Of a DNA stretch of 39,547 nt, positions 23,857-36,147 are shown in pieces. The notes under the pieces were generated by a model that was not told where the DNA came from, searched no databases, and was given only the letters and a program-made list of their open reading frames with translations. Source of the stretch: Saccoglossus kowalevskii (lineage: Eukaryota; Hemichordata; Enteropneusta; Harrimaniidae); NCBI RefSeq assembly GCF_000003605.2, contig NW_003121417.1, forward strand, positions 170,442 through 209,988, given 5' to 3'. A program made the translations under genes and the position numbers. How positions within the stretch are numbered: position 1 is the stretch's first letter; the number at the start of each line of letters is the position of its first letter.

Positions 23857-23968
23857 AGGTTATTACGACGATACCGAAGTATGCACGAAGACAGTACAGC
23901 TGGAGTATCGACCGACGTGCGCGACGAACTGTCTGAGTGCATACTTTGAGGTATTCTTGTAATAACCT
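23857..23968. repeat. Imperfect inverted repeat / hairpin element, copy A
   Basis: A 112-base palindrome with arms of about 38 bases and a 32-base CpG-rich loop (about 23896-23927). Paired blocks from outside in: AGGTTATTAC with GTAATAACCT; a wobble-rich segment; AAGTATGCAC with GTGCATACTT; a 2x2 mismatch; and AGACAGT with ACTGTCT. A related, diverged copy lies about 910 bases downstream. It could be a miniature inverted-repeat element, a cruciform-forming site or the template of a hairpin RNA; the sequence does not decide between these. Confidence 0.8.
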
Positions 23969-24787
23969 TATTATTATACATATTTTCCTTTCAAGGATAC
24001 ATCATTGGAATGCCGAAATCCCAAAAGAATGGAACAGAATCAGCGAACTTCTTTCTATGGAGTCCGATGGCAGCCATGTTTGTTTTTTATTATTAGAATA
24101 CGCTTACGCGCGTAATCATTCCATATTTGGAATTCGAATTTCCTAGTATGGTAGGATAAAAATACCCCGTAAAATACACAAAATTACGGCACGCTGTAAT
24201 CTATGGCGTTACGGTGACAGATATAATAATATTATATAACGAGATACAGGTTTAATTAAATAATCAATTAATTAATTATAATTGGTTTTCGGTACATGAT
24301 TAATTAGACACTACTTGGTGGGTTTCATGCTCGATAATGTCTACACCAGTCTATTATATCCATTCATTTCTCATTCAATGTATGTATTAACTCACTTACT
24401 CTACAATTAATGAGACAACTGCCAGTTTCTAACTTTTATATTTCGTCGTCAGTCACTAAGCTTATAATTTGTATATTATTTTACTGCATATTTGAACTGA
24501 GTTTTATGTATTGGTTTCAGTAACTACGCATTCTTTGAAAGATTACATATTTGACAATAATACACATTTCGAGAATAATATTACCATGCCACGCAAATTC
24601 CCAGAAGATGTATTGCATCGCACCTAGAAACTTATTAAAGTTCATGATTTCCAACGATAGATGCGTTGTCTTCCCACGGACAAAGATTACTTAAACACCG
24701 TATTTGATTAGTGTGAGCATGATGTTAGACGTGTCTCATTACAGACCGTAGGTTTGCTGTAAATAACATATGGGTATAAGACAAAAC
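23969..24787. other. Non-coding stretch between the two hairpin copies
   Basis: AT-rich with a short (TTAA)-like run near 24255-24280. No supported gene. Confidence 0.5.
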
Positions 24788-24876
24788 CACAAAGTACGCA
24801 CGCAGGCAGTGCGGCGATCGTCTCGATCGACGCGTAACGAAGATCGATACGTTCCGAATATATACTTTGCGGGTTT
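24788..24876. repeat. Diverged copy B of the hairpin element
   Basis: The left half aligns with copy A (from AAGTAYGCACG through TCGAYCGACG) at about 30 of 41 positions, many differences being transitions. The right end shares ATACTTTG followed by a G/T-rich run. The outer arms of copy A are not preserved. It is CpG-rich, with CGATCG twice and a further ATCGAT, in otherwise AT-rich DNA. Confidence 0.5.
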
Positions 24877-27800
24877 CCTTTCTTTTCTAGCGCTATGTAA
24901 ACGTTAACTTTGTGTTTATTGACTGAAAACTATAAAATTTTGTTCTTGCTTGATCATTCAAATATTCAACCAAAAAAAAAGGTTCAAGGGATATTGTAAT
25001 CTTTTCTAGGAGAGATATAAATGTAGATATTAAAAAAAATCAAAATAACAAAGACACAATGAAATAAGAATCCCTTAAGATTAAGTTAAGTGTTCCGTCA
25101 TATATATCGCGTGTTAACTTAATATTATGCATTATTAACACTGAATTCAAACATTTTAAATATAAATTGTTCAAATCATTGTAGTTGGTTATCATTTGAA
25201 TAAGTATTTTACAGCGAAGATCAAGTCAATAGTGTGATGATTTTCTTCTCTAACGGCTTTTCTTACCAGACCGTATGGTAAACATGATGATTTAAGCTTT
25301 CCCATAACCAACTTTTCACAATTCGCTATAAAAAACGTGTTTTCTTTCTTCAAAACTACATTCAAGCTTGCTAGAGAAAATTTATTTATTGACAAATTTA
25401 TTGAGCATGTGGTTAACTGGGTAACACTGTCACACAGACTCAGATATCATTCATGTCGTGATTTTAACGGAACCCGTAGACTGATATGACTCATGATTAT
25501 TGTTTTCGAAACAGCTGACACCAGTTCTTGTTTAAAAATGTCCATATATTACTGATGTACTGTGTTTTGTTTTTATTCACCAGTTGTTGAATTAGTGTGG
25601 TGTAAGTTTCGTCTGGTCTTGGAATTCGATTGAATTATTTTGAATAGAATATCGCTTGTGTATGTTGTAATTCCTAATTGTTATTATAAACACAATCAAA
25701 AAGGATTTTTCGCAAACGGCTACCTTATGATATATTATCACATATCAATACAATTAATGGAAATCTGCAAAAAGAAGAAGTTGAGATCTAACAATGGGCA
25801 TTCTCCATTTTTTCCCATTTGACTCTACAATTTGTACATAATTACGACCGATGACGTAAATGACTGCTAAAAGATCTCTTCAGTCGACTACCATCATCAC
25901 TGTTTGAATGAAGGTGGTTTTTATTTTCAGGGATAAAACAAAATTATAGAAATATCTGATCTGCCTCATAATTACGGTTCTTCCGAAGAATAATATCAGC
26001 ACACGATTTGAACAGCCACGGCGAATTGAACTAGATGGACACACAGCTGAATGGTTGCAAAATGTGTTATACAAACGAACACAAAGAACAAGTGCACTTT
26101 CAATATTGTTAAATGAGCCGTCGGTTATTTATTTGACGTATGACGGCAATTTTGTCGCTCATTCATTGCAATTTAAGTTGTGGTTACCCTTCATTTACTG
26201 CCTAGTGAACTTTAAAATCTATGTCGAATAAAAATAATTCCCAAAATAACCCAATACTGCTTCTGTCCAATTTCGTTCTATATACAAAAAACAAACATTT
26301 ACAGTGCAGACAGAATGTCATTTGTTACAGATGTGTTTAAACAACTCACATAATATGATGTGGAACACGAATATCTGTCATCGGTAACCCACTTAAAAAA
26401 TATTGGTTATTCATGTATACATTTAATTACCTCGTTAGCAATAAAGTACATAATTTACATACACAAGGTTGCCAGGTACTTGGTGAGCGTGCCCTATTTC
26501 GTACACATCATTAGCAACGCCGTAAGTATCATTCTGGAGCAACGCCTCATTAATTCATTTGATTTTGCGTATCGCCTTCAATTGAGTGTCTACAATTGTT
26601 ATTTATATATTTGAAAACAAAACTGCCTCTCACAACATTCGGCATGCGTAGTTTCGTCTTGAATATAATTGTCGCGTTATAAATGTATGTCATATTTTGT
26701 AACTCTTCTGAACAATAAAGAGTGATATCATATTTAGCGACGAACATTCGCCGAATTGGGTTATACCTAATTAAGTCACTATATGATGGGATGTATATAT
26801 AATTGTTGTATACTCGAAAGATTCTCTGCAAATCTGCCAAAGCAAATAGATTACCAGCGTAACATCATTCGATGTGAACAAAATACAAATTGGGACTAAA
26901 GAATATTATCATTCATGACTGTGCGTACTCCAATGGTGTCGTATGGTCGAGCGGTCATGTTGGGTGGATTATTTCTTTATTCAAGCAGAATTTCAGTACT
27001 TAGCATAAGCTACAATATTTTGTCTTGTGGAGCTCATATATATTTCTGGTTTAACTATGTTGTGTAGTATACTTGGGTTCTCGATTGTCGTCAGTCATTC
27101 TTTTTGCGTTCTCGGATTTTTACAATTCCTCACACGGCGTTTGTTAACATATATACATTCCGCTGTGTTTTTATTCTTATTTTACCTAAATTCATATAGA
27201 TTATGTTATTTATTCTCCAATCCTAAATGTATGGAATGACTACATCTCTAACAACCTGATTGACACAAAATATTATGTTTCTGCTATTATCATTGATATC
27301 CTGCACTGGGGTTCAAAACAAACCTTTATCGAAACTTGTTTTTATTGATCTAATTCTGACAATACGAACTCAGAATAATCTAAAGTCAATTTAGAAAGTA
27401 GTTAACTAATAAAATAGCAATATTTTAATATGATCATTTTTGCTATCATGATGCACGCACGGTATTTATTGTCAATATAGTAAAATAAATTATATTTTTG
27501 ATTTCTGTATAATTACGTGAATGTCAATTACGTTCAATTGTAATAAGGATACCTAATGTCTGTTTCAACCATGAAACAATTCAAAAGGTAACATGAGTTA
27601 TGAATTATACACTTGTCCGCAGTTATCAGTTATTTTTTCTATTTTAGTTAAACACGTGTCACTGTACATGGAATGTTTGTATCCGCATGGTACTTTCCGT
27701 GTTGCAGTAAAAATGCGTGCTATTATCATATGTTGGAAGTGCGGCCCCTTTGAACTTGCAGTCAAATATGGTTCTATATTCGACGACTCGCAAATATTTT

Positions 27801-29040
27801 TATTGCGAGTCCTGAAATATATCTTTGTTTTCATGTACGCACATTAAGAGCTCGAGCATGTTTATGACCACTTGATGACAACTCTATACTAATACTTTGC
27901 GTATTTGGCATGTTCCAGAGCAGAGAATTAGTGATCAAACAGAAATTGCGGTAGTTTGCTGTAGTTAAAAAAAAAGTGCACAGCGTAAGCCTACCATATC
28001 GCATTTATTTCGTATTTGGCCGAGCGGCGACTTGATAATATAGATGATTAGAATAGTGTTACTAAATTAGTCAATATAGTGCGGACTACAATAAAAACAC
28101 GGTTTACGTAATAAATATAACCATCGACTATTAATTAGTAATTCTAATATATTACATACATAAACGATCGTGACGATGTTTAATCTTAGACTGTACTGTT
28201 TATTTGGTTAAACATCTACGTGTTTCTGATAATTGCACGATAAATGAAATCCCACGATTTATATAATAGTGCGTAAACTGTGTCAAGGTCATCCTAAAAA
28301 TACAAATCAAAACTCGCCGACGACAGAATTGATATAAATACGGGACGATTTTTAGTACTTAATGCTTTAATGCTGTGCCTGATTTTAAATACGGATTATA
28401 TATGCGCATACCATGCGTTGCGATATTTACACATATTGAAAACGTATATATTTTTGCAATGCAAATCACATCCTAACCACTTAACAAATATAATTGACTT
28501 GAAAATCCACGTCCGTGAATTGTAATTAAGAACTGGGCAAGTGTGAATCTACTTTAGAAAGTGTTGTTGATAATCGTCTGATCGGTTCAAATGTCAAACC
28601 AGGGTTTATGAGTTTTAGATGCCTAATTAAATATACGTCTAGTGAGGGTAATTTAAAATAACAAATCTCAAAGAAGTGTAAATATATGTGATATAAATAC
28701 ACATCATACCCTGCCATTCAACGGAAATACGAAACCAATTAACCTGAAGAGCCTGGCACCTATTTTTTCTATTTTTAAGGGCCCAAGCACAAGTCTATTG
28801 ATTGGTATTGTTCGTTTTTCTTTTCTACTTTCTTCTTTTCTTTGTAACCATTATCGTCAATTGTTTGGGAAAATGATTGATGACTGGTGCAAATAACTTT
28901 GGAAATGGCAATCACTCCGTGATTTTGCGAACATCTTGTTTGGAAATGTTATGTTTTAGCTCAAGCTACTTGAGATCGTCAATCTAGTAGCGCAATATAC
29001 ACATGTACAATGCAAAATGTGTTTAACCGTTCTTAAGAAG
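24877..29040. other. Non-coding stretch
   Basis: More than 4 kb without a recognised gene. Short frames (25192-28717) are Tyr/Ile/Phe-rich and match chance expectation. A nearly pure pyrimidine tract lies at 28811-28843 and an E-box at 27653-27658. Confidence 0.5.
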
Positions 29041-29460
29041 AGTACTTTGGCCGACCAACTTTATATATCGCGTATATCGAGTATGACCAAAAGTTTTTTT
29101 GGGGAAAATAAAATAAGTTGGGTCAGTTACGTATTTTGTCGGTTATCTTAGATACACCTCAAAAATGGCACAAATGTTTGGTATTATTTAACGTCTGTAC
29201 TTAAAGAGATTGAAACCTGTGTGTGACATATAGAGTCGAAGCTTTTTTATTCTAAAACAATAAAATAATTCAGTTTTGCCACACGCCAATTTTTCTGAAA
29301 TGTTCTATGTAGTATATATGGTCAGATACCTTTATAAGAAAAATTAAATAACGGTAATTGGCACATGATTTACCGTCATTAGACAGTGCACTGTGATGTC
29401 GTTAAATAAATATTTTATGGCTAGGTCACATGATTTCAGCATATTTTGGGATTAGGCATA

Positions 29461-29760
29461 ATGACCTCATTAATATGCATGAAACCTGTGCAATTATGTA
29501 GGCATTAGACAAGAGATACGACTCAAATATGCCCATATATGGTCATGATAACATGCAGAACTGTCATATCTGAAACAGATCGGCACATGTAACCAATGCA
29601 AAATGAAGGCATCGACCAAGAATTTTGTTTAACAAAGGAAATGACCACCTATGACCTCATTGATATGCATAAACACATAGCTCATTATATACAAAAAAAC
29701 CATATATTGATGACCAAATAGCAAATATCTGGAACCAACTGCATTTTGACTTCATACACT
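29461..29760. repeat. Diverged repeat with a shared 20-bp motif
   Basis: ATGACCTCATTRATATGCAT occurs at 29461-29480 and again at 29651-29670, a 190-base period. Weaker similarity follows each copy (a CCATATATKG block, then an ATATCTGRAAC block), suggesting an old tandem duplication or an interspersed element with internal repeats. The segment from about 29040 has similar texture but I could not define its ends. Confidence 0.4.
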
Positions 29761-32160
29761 GATCATTTGAACTATACTAAAGACAGTCACGTGTCTTCAT
29801 TATTTGGGAAGCTTGGGTGACGCTGGTGTCGTTTTGGCATTAATTCATAAATTTCTCTCGTTGCTTGAATGAATCAGAAATGCTTCCCTCCCGGATTTAC
29901 AAATACACACTCTACATTTAACTATTCAAAGTTAATCTTTCGACAGTAAATTTTGCTCACCGCGTGATGGAAATGATTGAGGAAATGATCTAACCAACAT
30001 TGAATATATGGTTGTATGTACTTGGCTGTACGTGAAAAGGTAATCAATGTATTGAATCGAATTTATTCAATTACGGAACATATATGTACCCAACAAGGGC
30101 TGGGAGTAATTTCGCCAAGAGATTCAGTATAATTAATGAACTAATATATACTATCCTCAATAATAAATTTTGATGCACACAACATGAAGTGAAAATCGCA
30201 AGTATTATTGATAGGTGCAGTGGCTAAAAAATATCTTGAATCAACAAGTAATTTTGTTCATGTATCAGCAACTTCATTTAAATTTCGAGTGACGTAATTC
30301 AATGTAACTATATGATTATAGCGCTAACTCAATACATGACCGGCGTGCTGATTGATTTGGCTACGTGGAAAAGTACACATTAACAGTTCGGTCAACAGGT
30401 TACCATCCCCACCCAGCTATTGGGTGACGTCTGTACAGGAAACTGAGTGATGCACTCAGACAAGCTTGTTTCTGGAAACAACCAGAGGCGCATGTAATCG
30501 GACACGAGACGATGTAATGTGCGCACTCGCTACATCCGTCTCTTTGCTTTGTAGTTGTTCCACACACGTTTCTGTATGCTTTCTCTAGAGTATTTAGTGT
30601 AGTATATAATTCATATGATCAATTGTAATCCGCACACATAGTAGCTATGCCGTATGTCCTTGTCAATATAAATGTTACCTAATGCAACAGACAATGTTAA
30701 ATGATGTTGTATATATAAAGCGTACATTGCAACGAACACCACCTGCTTTCTCCGGCGGCATTCATCTATTGACAGAAAGCACCTATATAATGCTATGATC
30801 TGGCCACCTCCTTACCCCCACACCCCTACACGCACATCTCTATCTGTAATATCCAGCCTGCAGTTAGATATCACAGTGACGAGTCACTCATCTTCAAACT
30901 AACATGCGTGGTCTCTAAAAAAAATCAGCTTCATGTGACGCACTGTAAAGAAGTTTTATTTATTGTGATTTGTGAGTGATGTCTTTTTTTCGAATGATAA
31001 AGTGTATAGCAATGACACGATATTAAATTGAACTTGTAGGCCATAGTCAAGCATGTAGTATATCTATATATATTAGGTTATTTCGTAATATCTGTTGACG
31101 TGTTTTTATGTAATTTGCCCGTTTATTTATTTATTTTTCCAATTTTGAACGGTAATCAAAAATATATAACTATGAATATAAATAGTATTATATAAGTAAC
31201 AAAACAAATAAAACATAACTAGCATGCGACTTTAGTGTAAAATCTTTATAGACATTTTTATTTTTTATATTTTCTATTAGTTTATATTTTACTAGTTTGT
31301 ATGGGTGATACAATAAAGTGAGGTTCAACAAGGGGTTACTAACATAAAAGAATGCGTTGTCATTTAAACATTTGCAGCAACTGTTGTAAAATCATCGCGA
31401 AAAATAGAGCATACCCAGCCTTGTCGGCTAACCATAATACCAAAAATGTTCAAAGATGCAGCAGTTTTTTGTCGAAAGCTTTTATGTTTTTCAGACACTG
31501 TTTCAATAAAAGAAAGTTTGGTTATTTTACCAATAGGTCTAAATCCATTTAGTAAATTTTGAAAGATTAACAACACGTAGATGCAGGTAATATTCAAATA
31601 AGTTATGTTATGTGAATTAGTTCGACACACCTTACATTGGATATTTTTTCCTTTACATAGTTACAATGCAGACTTACATAGTGCCGTGGGAGGTCGAATA
31701 ATAAAGGCAAATGTGTCACGTCCCATAGTTCAGCCACGTTTTTAGCTAAATGAACCGATTTAATTTCAATTTTACCAATATTAGTAATTGTAATACTAAT
31801 AGGAGAGTTCGACATATTTGATAATGTAGTAACTTGTCGAAGAAACGTTCCACGTGCGATTCTTTATATGTTGCTTAAGTGAGCTTATGCGAATGTGGTG
31901 GAGCAATCATTTGAGAAAACGGTTTCGTTATACATTGTTTTATGTAAGTCTAAACCACATTTGGTTTAATGTTTCATACCGTATTCAATAATGTGAGACA
32001 CAGCAAAATGTCATCTATTTTTAGTGTATATCGTCGAACTGTTATGTCTGGAATCGTAATGATTTGCTATAACTGTTTCAACCACGGAACTCAGTTGTAA
32101 GGGTGTTTGAGCGCTGCTTGATAATTGATTCGTACGTTTTCGTTTTAATTCAAAAGTTCA
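29761..32160. other. Non-coding stretch with a dyad cluster
   Basis: Three adjacent dyads lie at 30443-30481: CTGAGTG-ATG-CACTCAG, ACAAGCTTGT, and TTGTTTC-TG-GAAACAA. E-boxes are at 29788-29793 and 31851-31856. Overlapping frames near 31352-31815 on both strands have no domains. Confidence 0.45.
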
Positions 32161-32275
32161 TCTGGACTAATACGCGTCCCATGGAAACGTTCGCGTCACC
32201 GTATCGCGCGCATATCGCGGTAACGTATGTTTCAACACGGCACACGTTTCCACGCAGTGTACGTTTTCTTGAAAC
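32161..32275. promoter_or_regulatory. CpG-dense patch
   Basis: About 16 CpG dinucleotides in 110 bases, against sparse CpG in the flanks. The tandem E2F-type repeat follows 140 bases later. The overlapping open frames at 32103-32401 on both strands are probably a by-product of composition. A promoter role is inferred. Confidence 0.3.
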
Positions 32276-32416
32276 ACACAAAAAAAAAAACTGTATACAA
32301 TCTCGGTATTTATGTGCGTACATTGAATGGCTTTTATTATAAAAACTGTCTTTAAGTTTAATAATATTAGAAGATCGATAGAGCCGCAAAATACTGTTCA
32401 CAGGAGCATCATGTAC

Positions 32417-32455
32417 CGCGCGAAAGGAAGTCGCCCGCGCGAAAGGAACGTCGCC
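32417..32455. repeat. Tandem GC-rich 19/20-bp repeat with two E2F-type sites
   Basis: Two adjacent units, CGCGCGAAAGGAAGTCGCC (32417-32435) and the same with one extra C (32436-32455). Each contains GCGCGAAA, i.e. TTTCGCGC on the minus strand, which fits the E2F consensus TTTSSCGC. Nearly identical tandem copies in an AT-rich setting suggest a local duplication, possibly kept as paired binding sites. Confidence 0.9.
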
Positions 32456-34046
32456 AGCATTGCTTTTGACCGCTTTTTATTTATTTTAGTTTGTATGCAA
32501 TGAAGTTCAAATTATTTATTTAATCTTCGTTACATTCGCATTTTTAGTGACGTATGTTATGTGATGCAGAATAAAACAGCCATTATTTTGAGCCAGCTTG
32601 CATCTACTCTAAACACGTCAAACTTGTTTTTTTCTGTTTAATAACGTATTCGAATATGCTGCGAGAAAAAAGAATCCTACATAGTCGTTGGGGGATTTGT
32701 TTCTCGCACTCGCCAGCAGCTCGTGTGAAACAAAGAATTCCCGACTGGTATAAGAAATCTTATCCTAGTCCCATGGGGGTGTAAAAGTATATTATCTTGT
32801 CTATTACCCCGAAGAAAATAATAGATCGATTCTAATTGCATGTAATAAATGTACATGTAAATTTCGCAATGATGTCTCTAAGATCAAAAACCGATATTTG
32901 AAGATTACCACTGAGTGTAACTATTTATTTATTTCACGCAATATTTATTTGATGGTTTCGTACCAATACATACCATTGGACAACGTAGAATATACCACCT
33001 CACACGAACAACACACCACAAATTATTTCACCTGTTTTCTTGTGCGTAATCGTTTCTTTTCTGCGCTATAAACATGCACTCCATTTGGTATAAATCAAAG
33101 TAACGGCCTAAATTATTATCCCAGGTGTGTTTATAATAAAATACATCAGTTTTATTTTTAATTTAAACGTCTGTTTCAAATTTACTTCATGTCGAGTATT
33201 TAATTAAAATATTCTTCGTTACAAATGAGCTGAAGATTTGACACTGTGTATCTGCATTATACAGCTTACAACAATAAAGTTAACCCTGTTGCACATTACT
33301 TTCATAAATGATCACTGATTCGTCGGCCTCTTCAAGGTTCACCCAAGAAATACACCATCAGAAAAATAGAATTCAAAATTGTATCAGAACTCGACACCTT
33401 ATTCCCAGTGATATCAACAACAAAAAATAGTAACTAGGAGGTGTCACTTTCTTGTCATTCTCCTCACTATACTATTTATTTATTTCCCTCGTAGTACACC
33501 AGTAACGCAGTCACGGTGCCTTCATCGCAACCCTTTGTCTATTCTACTGAGCCATATGTCGATCCTGGCCTGATGATCCGCAATTTAATCTATTGCCTGT
33601 GAATCGAACGCCGTTAAGCCACTTCGTATTGGTATGGTATATCCGTTTTAACAATGGCCTCTACATCTATGTGAGCTTACAGGTTTCGCTTTCAACACAA
33701 CTTTTTGCAATTTCAAACTGTTTTATCACAAACATGGCTGGGCTATTCGAGCCTTTGATTTGTGAGGTTTAATGACGAGCTGCCAAATAGTACTGTGGCA
33801 ATACTATTTACTAACAATTATAGTATGTAAAAGCACACATAAACTACTCATCTGTTACAATTCTATAATTATGCACACCCTATTAGCGATATTTGTAAAA
33901 CATACTTGTTTAATTGTCGTGTGGCACATGTAACATGATCTTAGTGCGTATCTTACCACCCTATGTCAAACTTACGATGTTTATGCTTCAGCACACGCTA
34001 AACATGCGAAGTATGCAGTGAATGGAAGATGTCTGTTGCACATCAA
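32456..34046. other. Non-coding stretch
   Basis: Short TTTA runs near 32925 and 33470. A slightly GC-richer segment at 33480-33640 contains a tRNA T-loop look-alike, rejected elsewhere. No supported gene. Confidence 0.5.
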
Positions 34047-34346
34047 TTCGCCGTGAATGGAATTCCTTAAAACTTGCAATCACTAGTTCTTGATACCACT
34101 ATCGCTAGTTTTTGATACGAATTGTAAATGTCCTGTACTCTTGTACAGTGTATTTGCAATTCGCTTCCCCAGCGATGGGCCACCAAATGGGAAATTGTTG
34201 TCTGACAACATGGTCGTTACTTAATGATGTTCTCGATGCATTTTTTGACTCGGCGACTAGGGCAATGTACTTTAATTTAACAGACATAGTTACCCAGGAT
34301 ACCTTATATCCAGGGCAGTTCAAGTTTTCTCATGCGAGTGGATATA
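34047..34346. repeat. Tandem duplication, copy 1
   Basis: The first of two adjacent related units (the second is 34360-34620). The offset between copies falls from 313 to 275 bases because of indels, including a small internal duplication around ACTAGTTCTTGATACC in this copy. The core 34141-34245 matches 34421-34525 at 103 of 105 positions, while flanks carry many substitutions and indels. The core contains a perfect dyad TGTTGTC-T-GACAACA (34196-34210). Open frames cross the core on both strands, but neither copy extends far beyond it in a conserved frame. Confidence 0.92.
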
Positions 34347-34359
34347 GCTTTTGCATCCG

Positions 34360-34620
34360 TTCGCCGTGAATAGAATTCCATATGAAAAATCTTGCTATCG
34401 CTAGTTCTTTATAGTTTAATTTGTACAGTGTATTTGCGATTCGCTTCCCCAGCGATGGGCCCCCAAATGGGAAATTGTTGTCTGACAACATGGTCGTTAC
34501 TTAATGATGTTCTCGATGCATTTTTGTCTCGGCAAATAAGGCAATGTACTTTTAACAGACAGAGATACCCAGGATACCTTACATCCGGGGCAGTTAAAGT
34601 TTTCTCATGCGAGTGGATAT
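34360..34620. repeat. Tandem duplication, copy 2
   Basis: The second unit, beginning TTCGCCGTGAA like copy 1 and ending at GCGAGTGGATAT. The two core differences from copy 1 are at 34438 (G for A) and 34462 (C for A). The core dyad is intact at 34476-34490. Confidence 0.92.
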
Positions 34621-34838
34621 TTCTATACAATTCGTTCATTTCCCGTTGTGGGACCGAACCGTTAACGTTCATTTCCCTTCACTAACTAAATGTCAGTTCT
34701 TCCAATTTAAAAGTAGCGATATGATGACACAGACGAAATCGAAATAGCAGACGAATCAAACTCGATATTTCTCAAAACAACTGCGTACGTGTAGCTAATG
34801 ACTACCGGGTTTGTTTTGTGATTTAGGCAACGTGGCAT

Positions 34839-34850
34839 TGCGCATGCGCG
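34839..34850. promoter_or_regulatory. Perfect NRF1-type site
   Basis: TGCGCATGCGCG fits the NRF1 consensus YGCGCAYGCGCR at every position. In DNA of this composition a match is expected only about 0.002 times per window (rough hand estimate). NRF1 sites mark many broad, CpG-rich promoters in animals. No coding start is visible nearby, so a non-coding first exon or RNA is possible. Confidence 0.45.
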
Positions 34851-36062
34851 TTTAGAACAAGCGGACATTTGCAATTAAAAATCCCACGTCGAATCATTGT
34901 TTTCTTTACCAACGTCAAGAGACGGCCATTTGGCGTAAAGTGGGAGTAATGTTGCACGTAAACGCCACATGTTCTTGAAACCCACGAATCAATTTCAATC
35001 CACCGCGCATAATTAAATCCCTACAGCCACATGCCAAACGCCATGGTGCAGGTTTTTGCATAACATCTGCGACAATAGGGTGTGACTGTATTGACAGTAT
35101 CAGTCTGTGGTATACTCAATATAATATGCTATCAGATCTCGAAATTATAATAGGTGGTGTTATTCCACGCGTTTCAAACAGAAAAAGCATCTTAGATAAA
35201 AACACACAATAACGGCGTTTTGGTATTGGTTTGGTATATATTTGCTGTAAACATAAAATATTTCTGTAACTTGGGCGCAATATTAGCAACCAGAATTCGT
35301 AGCACACAATATCAAGAATTTAATAACAAACAAATACCAGGCTTTCTTCAGTGTCATATATTTACAGCTATGCGAACATGTGCCTAAAGAACGTAGTTCG
35401 TTATACCTCAAATATCTCCCATATGGTGACGGATATAGCGTCAATATTTTGTCTGATTTATTTCTGTAGACACGTCTGATGGCACGATTTACCATTAGGT
35501 GGTATGATAATACAACCATATTCAGACACTTAACTAGGGGGGAAGTCTGATCAACGACGATACGTGCTGAGAAACATCGCTTTACCGACACAAATTCTAA
35601 GCTAGATACTTCTGCATTACATTGTCTGAGTGATATTTTCAGCTTACTGTTTACAACTAAAGCGTTGTACGTCGTCAGTATAATGAACCAAAAACGGAAA
35701 ACCAAGAGCAATATGATAATGATTAAACAATGACGCAATCAATTTCCTATTCCCACGTGGCGTGGTGTAAACCAGCACTCGTAGATTACGCAGTTGTCTT
35801 GGAGATTTCCCCCGTAAATCATATGGCATTCCCTTAATTAGTATACATGACCCTTCCGTCAAACATGCTGTCATACAATGAAATGTTCAAATTTAAGTTC
35901 GTTTCAAAGATTAAATTAATTAATTTGTATCGTGAAACAATATCGTGTAAAGATGCGGGGAAAATTAGTATGTAGCCCGGGGTCTGTACATCAGTTCTAA
36001 CATATGCAAAATAGAATCTAGAAAACTGTGTGATTTCTGTGAGAAACAGTGATGATTTGTTG

Positions 36063-36064
<2 letters not shown>
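34851..36064. other. Non-coding stretch with weak open frames
   Basis: A minus-strand ATG frame at 35644-35874 (76 codons) has a coding-like start, including a PYDLRGK segment, but no recognised domain. It overlaps a longer frame (35283-35738) that lacks an early ATG. E-box at 35754-35759. Nothing is firm. Confidence 0.4.

Positions 36065-36145
<81 letters not shown>
36065..36145. repeat. (TA)n microsatellite, about 40 units
   Basis: About 81 bases of uninterrupted TA. Confidence 0.97.

Positions 36146-36147
<2 letters not shown>

Noticed and set aside
33598-33620. GTTCGATTC on the minus strand, resembling a tRNA T-loop / B box
   Set aside because: The bases on either side do not pair into a T-stem and no acceptor or anticodon arm can be drawn.
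35283-35738. 151-codon minus frame
   Set aside because: It begins at TTG with no ATG until about codon 73. One frame of this length is roughly expected by chance in this DNA, and no domain is visible.
35644-35874. PYDLRGK in a minus frame, resembling the Y[ND]LRG stretch near the C-terminus of some non-LTR retrotransposon proteins
   Set aside because: The following residues do not show the expected LWN-type motif and no reverse transcriptase sequence lies nearby; five residues are not enough.
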